From the NCBI GenBank assembly GCA_008638375.1, contig CM018043.1, forward strand, positions 55,626,947-55,690,946: a stretch of DNA of 64,000 nucleotides, written 5' to 3'. Position 1 is the stretch's first letter; each line of letters starts with the position of its first letter. The notes beneath the pieces were generated by a model, which searched no databases, was not told where the DNA came from, and saw only the letters and a program-made list of their open reading frames with translations. This document shows, piece after piece, positions 24,042 to 35,600 of this stretch. This DNA comes from Nyssa sinensis. Taxonomy: Eukaryota; Streptophyta; Magnoliopsida; Cornales; Nyssaceae. A program made the translations under genes and the position numbers.

Positions 24042-24275
24042 TGTCACACCCCGAATTTTCAAGAATCTGGGGGTGATCAAGATAAAACAAGAAAGGTAAA
24101 TAAATGACAATTTAAAGGGTACAATTAGACAGGCATTCCATTTTTTAACATATAAACACATAAAGTACATTCGATAGACATATTGTTCACATCAGTAGGG
24201 CTTAAGCCCTTACATCTCAAATTATGCCCCAAGGGCCAAATACACTTCTAAAGTCCTTTCCGCTCCTTTCGTCAA
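24042..24275 (-). repeat. 5' LTR of the gypsy element, part shared with the 3' LTR
   Basis: Begins TGTCACACCCCGAATTTTC on + (inner end of the LTR). Only this part can be verified against the partner LTR. Confidence 0.8.
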
Positions 24276-25843
24276 GACCTCATCGAGTCTCATGTACCAG
24301 GGGCGTCATCTGTAATATGGTATCCCACGAATGAGTCAGCTCAACTGCTGGTATAATACAATGCTAATGCAAGAAACAAAATTAAGCCGTGGCATGTGCA
24401 AGTGTATATTTATATCTACATGTCGTCCAATATCATCAATGCAGTATATGAACAATATGCGTGACGCACCCATGCAAACTCCATGCCACACCCATGTCCC
24501 ACTTTATGGTCTTTCCTCGCTGGCATGAGTACCACCTGTATATCTCACTTTACGGTCCGTTACCGCTGGCATGAGTACCAATGGCCAATTTTGAGTTTTT
24601 CACCACATGATCTACACCCTCATAATGCATAGCACCACGTGCTCAACCCACACTATGTCTCAAGGAATCACACAATGCCAATATGTTTTGATTCCACTAT
24701 GCAACAATGCAATCTTATCGAAGTCTTTCATCCATACATGAAGCATGCTTTAAACAATAACATTTAAATTATAAAATTCCTTCCTCATGTGTACATGCTA
24801 TACATATTCCATTTAAACACAAGTTCAAGTTACACATTCTCAATCTGAACAATCTTTAAAGAATATCAATCACACACTGTGCCAACACATGGAATATACA
24901 TGTAATCATGATCCACATTTATCACTAAATCAAACTTCCAAGGAAATAACAAGGAACACATAAGCACATAAACAATTGTATAAATCTACGAATCATGAGA
25001 TCAACATGAAAATCAATCCTAAACTTAATCCTATTCCTTACTTAGCAAAATATCATACCTGGATGAGTTTTTCTCAACCCTAAGAAGTCGTGCTTGCTGT
25101 GTAGTGAGAATGTAGTCCCCTTACTGTATCTGCCTAGAATGGTCAAACCGCCTTCTCCTTTCCTTTCAGTGTTCCTAAGATTCACAAATTATATCTCAGT
25201 GTATCGTTTCATGAATTTATGTTATTCATCAAATTTTATGTCTCTTTATTATTGGTATCTCTTTTACTTGAATAAACCCTATCATTGAATCCAGAACATC
25301 GAACAAAGTCAGTTTAGGCTTTTGCGAAGTTCAATTTGGACATTTGTACTAAAAAGGGCAAAACGATCATTTTTCACTTTCACTGGTTCCTATTTCTCAA
25401 GGCCTCTCTTCCTAAATCAGATCCCACCGTTGAGTCCAGAATGCTCAAAATAATAAAAGTTCACTATCCTTTTATTTTAATCAGAGTTCGTTTGACTACT
25501 CTTTGACTTAGGGGTATTTTGGTCATTTTGGTGTTCCTACGGTTCTTTTATTTTTTGGGACCTCGCCTCACAAAATGGACCTTACTGTTGGATTCAAAAT
25601 GTCCGACACATAAAAAAACACTAATGACTTGTTTAATTTGGACTACGGGCCATTTCGACATATTTAATTTAATTAATTTAATTATTTATTTAAGTATGAT
25701 ATATATATATATATATATTTGGTGGACTAAGTTGGCACGGGTGGTACTTGTCCAACTGGCCATACGCATCTCCCCTAACCCAAAGGTCTTGAGTTCGATT
25801 CCCAAAATGCTGCGCACCCTTTTTAATTTCTGATTTAATCATT

Positions 25844-25874
<31 letters not shown>

Positions 25875-26990
25875 CCGTTCAATATATGGCCACATGAGCC
25901 TTAGTGGCTTAGTTGCTAAGTGCGGGCTTCAATATGCGTAGGTGAGGGTTCGATTCTGAAGAGCTTCGGCTCCCCTTTATTTTTCCTGATTTCGGTGAAC
26001 CAAGTAGTGAATAAGACCAAATCTAAGAATAGGTTATCCAGCTTCTATCCAAACATCCAAATTTAATTTCTTAAACTAACAAGCAAACATCCCCTATTCA
26101 TTTAACCCATAACCCAAAACGTCACAGTTTTTCGAGATGTAAAAGCCCAAATGGTACCGTTTTATTTGCCCTTGTTCATGACCCCTTCCTCGACTTTCCG
26201 GTTGGTCACGCTTAGGGTTCCGTCGCCTTCTCCAGCGACGGCACCCTTTTCCTGATCATTTTCATCACAAAATTTACATAGTTTTCTTCCTCTCCTTCCC
26301 AAGATCTCAACTACACAACCGGCCTCCCACAAACCATTCTTAGTTTAATAAAACAAATGGAAATTAGGGCTGGTTTCAGTTTTCTGGCAAGCTCCGGTCA
26401 ACTATACTTTCAAGATTTTGAGCCCATTTCTTTACTGATTTTGCTCCTTTCGTTCCTTAAATTCTTCCTGCACTTCATGGGCTTAAGTCTAGGTCATTTA
26501 GGTTGATTTTTGCACATAAAATATAAGAAATCTGAAACTGGCATAAACCTGTAACTATGGATATCTTGTTCATCTTTCAACCATTTTCTCTCGTTATTTT
26601 TGCATTATTTTTCTCTTAAACTCAGCTATATGATCCTACACTTTAAAACAACTAACATGCTTTAAATTTCAAAAATAGAAACTAAACAAGATATACCTTC
26701 TCTGATTTTCTCACTCCTCTTGGTCTCCCACTTCTGTTCTCCACTTCTATTTCTCCCTTGTCTCAATCCTTGGACTTCCTCAAGGTTCTAAGCTTCCCAC
26801 CTTGTTTCCTTTGGTCCCTTCTCAAATCACACACACACACACATACGCACGCATTCTTATCACCACAACTGCCCCTCTATCTCTCTCTGTATGATAGAAC
26901 GTTTTTGTGTGGGTGTGCATATATAATCGTGTATGTATATAAGTACTTGAATGGTCATTACACTTTCTGATTTGCCCCAACACATTCAGT
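24276..26990. other. probable rest of the 5' LTR plus unclassified repeat DNA
   Basis: Continuous with the LTR above and low in gene-like features. Contains an imperfect tandem pair around CGCTGGCATGAGTACCA (24516 and 24562), TA microsatellites at 25697-25719 and 25850-25873, two tRNA-like modules (25790-25806 and 25890-25980) and (CA)n at 26829-26843. A possible LTR outer end is CCCCAACA near 26982, but this is a guess. No gene seen. Confidence 0.4.
25880..25985 (+). repeat. SINE-like module (tRNA-related)
   Basis: TAGTGGCTTAGTTGCTAAG (A-box-like, 25901) and GGGTTCGATTCT (B-box match, 25947) about 35 bp apart. No cloverleaf or CCA-type end, so not a tRNA gene. A second B-box-like GAGTTCGATTCCC lies at 25791. 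Confidence 0.45.
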
Positions 26991-28303
26991 TCGGGTTCGA
27001 TTTTTTGTGCACTTTTATTCTACATATTAAAAAAAAAGAATTTTTTCTTTTAAAAAAAAATTATACTTGATAGGATATAAAATAAAAATATATAATAAGA
27101 GAATATCAAATATGGTTAATGAGTTGAATTTGAGTTAACTTAACCTATATTTTATCTGTCCATATTTGACCTATTAAATTTGAGTCAAATTTAAGTTTAA
27201 TCCATATCTGATTCAACTCATTTATAATCCGTTCGCTTATTTTGCTACCATATCATTGAATTCTTTTTTCTTTCTTTCTTAAAGTCTCAAAGTATAATAT
27301 AATCAAAAGGGTAAAAATGATGTAAACTTCCAAATGTGTTTAAATGTTTTGAGATTTTTTTAAAAAAAATTTGTGTAAATTTTAAACGAGAGTACATGGA
27401 TCTGAATTTGGTAGGAAAGAACTTATTTTTCTTCTGTTCTAATTATTATTTAATTATAATTTATCATGTACGTTTGCAAATTTTTTTTTTTTTTGTTTTG
27501 TTAATACAAACCTAGCATGTTGTTGCAGAGATACATTTTCAGACAAGAATTTTTTTTGAAGGATGCATCTTAATCGTTGTCTTAAGCAACATTTATGCAA
27601 GACCCAATGAAATTTGTACTTTGGTAACATATAACTCGTAAATTTGTCCATGACAAGCTCGTGAGCAAAAAATATGAAAAAATCTATGTCCTCCGAATAG
27701 TATCCTAACTTTTTTATTTTAAATTTTGTCACTTTAATGTCACAATATTTGAAATGAGAAGGATAAAGATAAATTATTGTAACGTGTCCTGATGTTCTGA
27801 AATTACATTGACTTTTTATTATTCACCTGATAATATAGAGATGCATCATTCTAATTAATTTTTTTTCTTCAAAATGATAAAACTATTCATTTTATTTTAT
27901 TTTTTTAATTTTTAAGACGTTGATCAATTTTTTTTTTTTTAAATAAATATTGAGATTTATTTTTATATAAACTAAAAATAAGTTATTTATCTTAAATTTA
28001 TTTGTAAGTAAAATAATAAAATTTTTTTAAAAAAGTTAAAAAGTATTGGGCAAAATTAAATAATATAAAAATAAATAAATAAAATGAACAATTTTGTTAT
28101 TTTGAATAAAATGATATATTTATTTATTATCAAGTAAAAAAAATTTATATAATTTTAAAAATAAATCAATATAATTAACATAAAATTTAAGATATATAAA
28201 TGTAATTTATTCTTAAATTTTAAAATTAAAGGAATATCCTATAATGATTATAAACCGCAAATTATCCCCGTTATAAAACTGTCACGTGGACGACAACAAT
28301 CAA
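26991..28303. other. AT-rich spacer upstream of AAA copy C
   Basis: Mostly A/T with long T runs (27481-27494). A minus-strand open frame at 27454-27732 has no recognisable motif. No gene called. Confidence 0.35.
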
Positions 28304-28640
28304 AGTGAGAGAAGAATGTGAGATGCAATATTTTAATATCCAATAATGATGTAAAATGGATCTCAACCCAATCAATTTTCGAAAAATCTCTCTCTTAAAC
28401 CGAGATGATGCATCACTCGGTTTCCTCTTTGTCCTTGCTCTGTAAGTGGAGAGTCTTTTCTAGGTAGGGGGGTGAACTCAACCCGGCATTATTGTTCTGA
28501 GAGACTGCTTCTATTCTTCCACTCGGTTTCTTCACTGTCCTCGTCTTTTCTAGGTAGGAGGGTGAACTCAACCCAGCATTTCTGAGAAACTGCTTCTATT
28601 CTTCCACTCGGTTTCTTCACTGTCCTTGCTCTGCAAGTGG
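28304..28640 (+). repeat. 5' flank of AAA copy C, duplicated at 56233-56455
   Basis: AGTGAGAGAAGAATGTGAGAT, TAATATCCAATAATGATGTAA and ATCTCTCTCTTAAAC also occur in order at 56233 onward. From 28420 the module CACTCGGTTTC...GCTTCTATTCTTC is itself repeated (about 28424, 28518 and 28606 starts). The last piece, CTTCTATTCTTCCACTATAT at 29500, sits directly on the TATA box, so this is the ancestral promoter region, stretched by later insertions. Confidence 0.75.
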
Positions 28641-29264
28641 AGAGTCTTTTCTAGGTACGTGTGATAGAAGGCCAGCCCAACTCCTTGAAACCGTTAAGAG
28701 AGGGTGGAGAGTCCTTTCTAGGTAGGTGTGATAGAAGGTCAGGCCCAATTCCTTGAAACGTAAGTATTAAGGAGAGAGTGGAGAGTCTTTTAGGTAGGTG
28801 TGATAGAAGGCCAGGCCCAACTCCAGGAGAGGTTGGTAGATGTGATAGAAGGTCAGGCCTAACTCTAGGTAGGGTGATAAAAGGCCAGCCCAACTCCTTG
28901 AAACCGTTAAGAGAGGGTGGAGAGTCTTTTTTAGGTAGATGTGATAGAAGGTCAGGCCCAACTCCTTGAAACCCAAGTATTAAGGAGAGAGTGGAGAGTC
29001 TTTTAGGTATGTGTGATAAAAGGCCAGGCCCAATTCCAGGAGAGGTTGGTAGATGTGATAGAGGGTCAGGCCCAACTCTAGGTAGGTGTGATAGAAGGCC
29101 AGCCCAACTCCTTGAAACCGTTAAGAGAGGGTGGAGAGTCTTTTCTAGGTAGGTGTGATAGAAGGTCAGGCCAACTTCTTGAAACTCAGGTATTAAAGAG
29201 AGAGTGAAGAGTCTTTTAGGTATGTGTGATAGAAAGCCAAGCCCAACTTCAGGAGAATCTTAAC
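28640..29264 (+). repeat. 214-bp higher-order tandem array in the copy C promoter
   Basis: The landmark GGCCAGCCCAACTCCTTGAA occurs at 28669, 28883 and 29097, exactly 214 bp apart. Each unit has four sub-modules that all contain GTGATAGAAGG(C/T)CAG and differ in tail (AAACCGTTAAGAGAGGG, AAGTATTAAGGAGAG, AGGAGAGGTTGG, CTCTAGGTAGG). The sub-modules combine the end of the neighbouring TRIM LTR with promoter sequence (GTGGAGAGTCTTTTCTAGGT), so the array grew from those two sources. Confidence 0.8.
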
Positions 29265-29461
29265 ACATCCCCTGACCACAAGTCTATAGAACCCTGACCA
29301 CAAGTCCATAGAAGGCGAAGCCCTGCTCTAATACTATGATAAAAGGTCAGGTCTAATTCTTTAAAACTCAAGTATTAAGGAGGACAAGAGAGGGAGAAGA
29401 GAGCTTTATACATAGCACAGAGAAGGAGAGGTTGGGCGATGTGGGACATAAAATCCTAACA
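29265..29461 (-). mobile_element. TRIM-like element in the copy C promoter
   Basis: The minus strand shows an LTR of 125 bp (29461 to 29337) starting TGTTAGGATTTTATGTCCC and ending TTTTATCA, followed without gap by a decayed PBS TAGTATTAGAGC (29336-29325), about 60 bp of internal DNA with a duplicated CTATGGACTTGTGGTCAGGG phrase, a purine-rich tract, and the start of a second LTR (TGTTAAGATTCTCC at 29265). The second LTR continues leftward into the 214-bp array. Confidence 0.65.
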
Positions 29462-29512
29462 AAGTGTGTGAACTCAAACCTGCATTTCTGAGAAACTGCT
29501 TCTATTCTTCCA

Positions 29513-29522
29513 CTATATATAT
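29513..29522 (+). promoter_or_regulatory. TATA box of AAA copy C
   Basis: TATATATATA about 80-95 bp before the start region, in the same context as in copy B (ACATACATAGGCACAT downstream). Confidence 0.5.
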
Positions 29523-29590
29523 ACGCAAATATATACATACATAGGCACATATGCATACTCCGGAACGAGTAAAATCACCGAGTTCCGAAA

Positions 29591-31481
29591 GTGTTTTCTC
29601 TCTCAGAAATGGAGCAATCTGTCCCATTTGCCGCCTCAAAGATCCTGGAGGTCGTACCCAGCCCGGTGCGATCATTCCTCCAAATAGCATTCTACTACCT
29701 CTTCACGCAACGGAATGAGCACACCATCGTCATCTACGAGACTCGTGGAATCAGCGGCAACCAACTCTTCGATGCCGCACGGATCTATTTGCGCACCAAG
29801 ATCAGCCCCTCCACCCGACGCTACAAAGTTGAGAAGACTTCAAGACAGAGGAATCTCAACACTGACGTCGAACCAGACCAAGAGGTCAGAGACACGTTCG
29901 AAAACTTCCATCTTAAATGGAACCTCAAATCTATAAAGCCAACAGACAAGAGGTTCTTCGAGCTCATCTTCAACAAGAAGTTCAACGATAGAGTACTGAA
30001 TGAGTACTTGCCTTTCGTTTTGGCTAAATCGCAGGACATAAAAGACAATGACAAGGTGTTGAAACTTTATACCAGAGGTGGTCGGGGCAATGGGATAATG
30101 CGAGATGGCGAAGGGATTTGGGGATCGATCGATCTCGAACATCCATCGACGTTCGAGACATTAGCGATGCGCCCTGAGCTTAAGAAGGCGATAATTGACG
30201 ACTTTGATAGATTTCCGAAGAGAAGGGATTATTACAAGAAGGTAGGGAAGGCATGGAAGAGAGGTTACCTGTTGTACGGTCCTCCCAGTACTGGTAAATC
30301 GAGCTTAATCGCCGCTATGGCAAATTACCTTAAATTTGATATCTATGATTTGGAGCTTACGAATGTGTTTTCCGATTCTGAACTGAGGAATATACTGTTG
30401 GCGACGTCGAACCGTTCGATACTTGTGATTGAAGATATCGATTGCAGTATGGAGGAGATCCAAGATCGGACTAAAGATATCGGTTCGAGTGTGGAGAAGC
30501 AAAATCGGCTGCTTTGCATTATGGATAAGTCTTTTCAAACTAAGGTTGGTTGGTTATTACTTTCAAAAGTAGTGTCAAGAATTCTAATTTATATTTTTAA
30601 TTATATTCAAATGTGAATTATTAAAATATGTGAATTTGGAAATTATATTTTATACGGAATCTAAAATCATCATAATACATAACATTTTCTTTACTTCCAA
30701 TTAATGGGTTGGATTACGCTTCATTAATAAGCTCCGTCCAGGACAGCTTGCAGCTTGGGTTAGATCTCAGGTCAACCCAATCGCCAGCTAAATTGTGTTT
30801 GTGCAATTATCTGCGTTGAATTGGGTTTGGTTGCATGCCATTAACCTGCAAATTTCCTTTCTTCTTTCAATTAATTTGCTTCAAAAGTATAAGCATGGCC
30901 CGGGTTTGAATAGTCTTGGGTTGACAATTTTTGACACATTTCTAGTGATTTTTCTTTTCTTTATACACTGACACAATTTCTATTTCCTGCAGTTAACGCT
31001 ATCAGGTCTGTTGAATATGATAGATGGACTGTGGTCAAGCAGTGGAGATGAGAGAATCATTGTCATTACCACAAACCATTAGGACCGGATTGACCCTGCT
31101 TTGTTGCGCCCCGGACGCATGGACATGCACATTCACATGTCCTGCTGCAGCGCCGAGGGATTCAAGTTTCTGGCCTCCAATTACCTTGACGTCCGCAGTG
31201 ATCACCAGCTCTTTGTTGAGATAGAAAACCTAATCGAGAATGTGGAGGTCACCCCCACCGAATTTGCAGAGGAACTCATGAGAAGTGAGGACGCTGACGT
31301 TGCTCTTGGTGGAGTCGTTAATTTTCTCAAGCGCAAGCAAATCGAAGCCAATAAGATCAAGGAAGAGAAAACTAGTGCACCTGAACACCAGCAAGCAAAA
31401 AGGCTGAAAACTGATTGCCCTAAAAAGAGAGCTGTAAGAAAATGTAGAAAAAATGGTTGCAAGATGTCTGCCAGAAGTTGA
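29591..31481 (+). pseudogene. AAA-ATPase copy C, truncated by an in-frame stop
   Basis: Exon 1 runs to 30544, intron 30545-30992, exon 2 from 30993. The codon aligned with the copy B start is GTG (29591); the next in-frame ATG is 29609. Compared with copy B, about 20 hydrophobic N-terminal residues are missing, so the membrane anchor is lost. The AAA-associated domain and Walker B (ILVIEDID) are kept. Walker A reads GPPSTGKS (Gly to Ser, still within the GxxxxGKS pattern). A 39-nt imperfect duplication after Walker B adds residues (DIDCSMEEIQDR, then DIGSSVEKQNR). In exon 2, TAG at 31080-31082 replaces Lys after sensor 1 (TTNH-stop), removing the arginine fingers and C-terminus; the frame beyond is open to 31481. 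The product from 29609 would be 341 aa and should not hydrolyse ATP in a normal ring. Confidence 0.85.
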
Positions 31482-31896
31482 TAAGAGCCCGTTTGGGAAG
31501 TTTCAAAGTCTGAAGGATAAAATAGTCAGAGCACCTTTGGGAAGTTTCCAAGTTTGAAGGATAAGTAAGCCATGATGGTGGAATAATTTTTGTTTAATAA
31601 ATTTTGAGTGTTTGAATGAAAGTAATAGAATAATTTAGTGAGTGTTTTATTAAAATTATTTAAAAGTGATTTTAGTGTATGAAAATGTATTTTGTCTTTA
31701 TAATTTATTAAATATTAGTTGTTTTTTGGGATAATGTTATAAAATGAAGTTAATATATATAATTATAAAATTTATATGATCACAAATATTATTTGTTTCA
31801 TTTTTTATATGATCAGAGTATTGAAGTATCACTCCTTTTACTGTTGATTTCTCTCCATCAAATCGTTAGGTGGAAGGTGGATCTCACCTTATGAAT
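31482..31896. other. 3' flank of copy C up to the Tat element
   Basis: Contains a short direct duplication (TTTGGGAAGTTTC(A/C)AAGT at 31491 and 31532). Ends with TGAAT (31892-31896), the left target duplication of the Tat element. Confidence 0.6.
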
Positions 31897-32525
31897 TGAT
31901 ATACCATAAAAGAATAGGCCAATCAGCACTTGACACGTATGATTATGAATCCAACTCATGTTCGGCTAACTCAACTCTCGCTCAGCTAATAGCTGAGCGC
32001 TCGAACATCCAAATCAGCACAAAAGGTCGGAAGTGGCCAAGCACATGCCTCCAGAGCACGTATATCTGGATAAGGATCTCAGAGGTAATTACAGGATTCA
32101 GACCAACACTCTAGACCTCATCACCGCCTTAGCGGATGCCGAGCAGAGACTAAGGAAGTAATCCTCAACACGGAGACAGTCTTCAACAAGGAAACAGTCT
32201 TCAACAAGGGAATTACCATCTATGGTTATCTCTATGCAATATTCTACAAGGTAACTGCAATCTCCGATGATCAAATCCCTACATTCATGGCTCCGAATCC
32301 TAATCAACTTAGGAAGGCCACGGTCTATAAATTAAACCCTAGAGGTACGTTTTATTTTCATGCTCATTCTTTTGGCTTTTAATACAGTCTTTCAATTCTT
32401 TTTTACTTACTTAAGCATCGGAGCGGCTACCGCTAGAGCCAATTCGGTGGTCCTCTGATCGTCTTTCTGAGTGTTCTACAGGTCACGGAGCCCATACTTA
32501 TTGCGAGTCGAAAAGTGCAGCATCA
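31897..32525 (+). repeat. 5' LTR of the Tat element
   Basis: 629 bp, TG...CA ends, no indels against the 3' LTR. All 19 differences are transitions. Confidence 0.95.
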
Positions 32526-32528
32526 GTT

Positions 32529-32547
32529 TGGCACCGTCTATGGGAAC
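32529..32547 (+). other. primer-binding site of the Tat element
   Basis: TGGCACCGTCTATGGGAAC, three bases after the LTR. The TGGCxCCGT...GGGAA form is usual in Tat-type and related gypsy elements; I have not assigned the tRNA. Confidence 0.7.
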
Positions 32548-32602
32548 GACTAATTTCTAAGTGCTCTATTCAGAAACTTATCTTTTCCTTCATCGGAAAA
32601 CC

Positions 32603-35600
32603 ATGGCACCCAATCTCTGACCGCGACAGAATACTCAGAATCCGCAAAGCTCTCAACATCGGTCGCTTGCTCCACGAGCAAGGGGGCCAACGGTTGCTTC
32701 TATGCGACAAGAGATTGAATCGATCAAACGACACAATGAACTGGTGCAAGAACAGTTGCTCGCCATCACTAGAACGTTGGCAACACTCACACAAAATCAA
32801 GCAACGGGTTCTCCTAACCCGCCGATCAACTTCGCTGCAGGAACACAACCTCCTCTCATCACTGAGAATGAGGAACCCCATAATCAGGCTCCAACTAACC
32901 AGCCTGGGCATCCCCCGGGCGTTGCTCACGTTGGCAGAGACCCACAGCCATCAGCAGTCCCTGGTTGGGGAACATCCGCCTTCATTCCTGACGTCCATTA
33001 CCGGAGCACTACTCGAGCCCCAACTCCAAGGGCTTCGGGAGCACATCCGGCACCACAGGAGCCTTATCCCCATGCAACACCAATCCCTCCGGTTCGGAAC
33101 CCTCTTCCAACCGAGGGATGCATTCAACCCGACTACCCTGAAGCTGAGGCTGTCAGGCAGGGTTCACAAGATATCAGATTCAGAGACCCGCAGAGGGTAG
33201 AGGAAATTGCCGAGTCTATGGACCGAACAATTGCCTTGAGAGGACCTCAGAACCATCCAGAGCAAGACGAGTTGGCTAGGCTGCTCGGAAGACTGGCCAC
33301 CCCATTCACTCACGCCATTATATCAGAAGAAAGGTTCAGAAAGTTCATGGTGCCAAAGTTCACTCTGTACGATAGATCTGGAGACCCAGGAGATCATCTT
33401 TCGCACTACCAGCATACTATGGCCTTCCACGGGGCCTCTGATGCTTTTATGTGCCGAACTTTTATCACCAGCTTGAAGGGAACTGCTCTGAAGTGGTTCC
33501 ACAACCTCCCTCCGAACTCAATTACCAGCTTCTATGAGCTCGGTAGACAATTCTTGGACAGGTTTATGACCAACAGAAGGCTCAGAAGGGGACCAGAGTT
33601 CCTGTTAAATGTTAAGCAGACTAAGGAGGAGTCCCTCAGAGCCTACATTGCGCACTTCAATGCCAAACTCACGGAGATCACTAACTGCAGCCCAAAATTC
33701 CTTGTAGCAGCCCTAACTGCTGGGCTTGCCCAAGGTGGCTTCAGAGACTCCTTGACAAAGAGCCCTCCAGCCGACATGGTGGCACTAATAGATCGGGTCA
33801 GGAAGTACATCAACTTGGAAGAAGCCAACCGCACGTCCCAAAAGGGCAAAGATCAGACCCAGAGGGATAATCCAAAGAGGGAGGATCACAAGAAGGAGGA
33901 CCACAGAAGAGACTCCAACAAGAAGAGGGCCAGGAGCCCAGAGAAGAGAACAGTACCCAGAGCTGTGTACAATTCCGGACCAAGGGAGTTCACCAGCTTC
34001 ACTCTTTTGAACACCACACCGAACCAGGTACTCCGACAGATTCGAGATCGGGAAAACCTGAGGTGGCCGGAACCAATCAAAGGAGATCCCAGCCTTCGGG
34101 ACCAAAGTAAGTATTGTAATTTTCATAAAGATCATGGACATACAACTAACACATGCAGGACCCTCTGATATGAGATAGAGCAGCTCATAAAGAAGGGGCG
34201 TCTTCGGAAGTTCGTCAAGCAAGACGAAAGGCAGAACCCTCAAGAGGACAAGCCTCAACAACGGCCAGACCAGAGGCCCGAGCAAAGGCAAGATCAGAGG
34301 GAAGGACGAAACGAGCCTCAGAGGCAGAACAACCATGTCATCTACGTCCTCCATGCTGACTCCCCTGTCATAGGAATGTCCAACAGGGCAAGAAAGAGAT
34401 ATACTCGGAAGGCCAGAGCTGCCCCAAACGTATTACAGATCTCCAACGTAGAAAAGAGGCTCAAGCCAGCACCGGAGATCCAATTCACTGAACAAGATCT
34501 AGCAGGGGTGCACTGCCCTCATAGTGATGCCCTCGTTATCACTCTCAAAATCGCCAACTTCAAGATCAGGAGAGTCCTAGTCGATACTGGCAGCTCCGTC
34601 AACATACTGTTCCATGAGCCACTTAAATAAATGGGGATGGACCATGACAACGTCAAGCCCACCACTGCCGTGATGGCAGCTTTTGATGGCAATCTCAGCA
34701 CCCCATTAGGGAAAGTCGACCTTCCCACTACTGTAGGAGAGGGTGAAGGGCAGAAGACCACCATCTCAGAGTACATGGTGTTGGACATGAAATCTCCCTA
34801 CAACGTCATTATCGGGAGGCCTTGGTTGCACCAGATAGGGGCGGTCACCTCGACCCTCCATCAGTGTCTGAAGTACGTCCACAACCAGAATGTTCACTCT
34901 GTCAGAGGGTGTCAGCCAACCTCCCGGGAGTGCCATGTTATTGCCCTCCAAGAGAAGGCTCCCAAATAGCAATTACAGTAGACTCGGGACTGTGCAGGTC
35001 CAGTTCTCACCCACACTCTCGAGGTAGAAGTTTGCCCATCCAGCATTGAAGAACCCCTGAGCCCAAGGGGACGAGATAGCCGAGCCAAACCCGTTGGTGA
35101 GCCCATCAAAGTATTGGTCAGTTCAGAAGCAGAAGGGCGTTATCTGTATATCGGCCCAGATCTGACGCATACCGAGCAGGAGAACATAGTCGGGTTCCTG
35201 AAAGATAACCTCTCTATGTTTACTTGGGAGACCAGAGACATGGAGGGTATAAACCCTAGCCTTATAACTCACAAGCTGATGGTAGATCCAGATCATCCAC
35301 CAGTCAGACAGAAGAGAAGACCAATTGCTCCTGAACGGCATCAGATTATAAATGAAGAAGTCCAGAGGTTGCTTGAAGCCAGGATGATACGAGAAGTGTT
35401 CTATCCCGAGTGGCTAGCCAATACCGTGCTGGTCAAGAAGAAAAATGGCAAGTGGAGAATCTGTGTTGATTATACAGACCTCAATGAGGCATGCCCCAAG
35501 GACAGCTTTCCACTGCCAAAGATAGACCAACTGGTTGACGCCACTGCGGGACATGAGCTTATGAGCTTCATGGATGCCTACTCTGGGTACAACCAGATCC

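Larger units (their letters stand above)
21446..24275 (-). mobile_element. Ty3/gypsy retrotransposon with pol deleted (minus strand)
   Basis: Minus-strand order: 5' LTR (begins to the right of 24275, ends at 24042), PBS (24038 to 24027), gag, zinc knuckle, protease-like domain, then directly a partial 3' LTR (21678 to 21446). The two LTR pieces align from their PBS-side end for about 230 bp (TGTCACGCC / TGTCACACC on +) and then part. Reverse transcriptase, RNase H, integrase, polypurine tract and most of the 3' LTR are missing, consistent with one large deletion. The right border of the 5' LTR cannot be fixed because the matching part of the other LTR is lost. Confidence 0.8.

Noticed and set aside
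25880..25985. tRNA gene
   Set aside because: A and B boxes are present but no cloverleaf can be drawn and the acceptor stem is missing; better explained as SINE-like.
27454..27732. 92-codon minus-strand frame
   Set aside because: Lys/Phe-rich reading of AT-rich DNA with a poly-T run; no domain.
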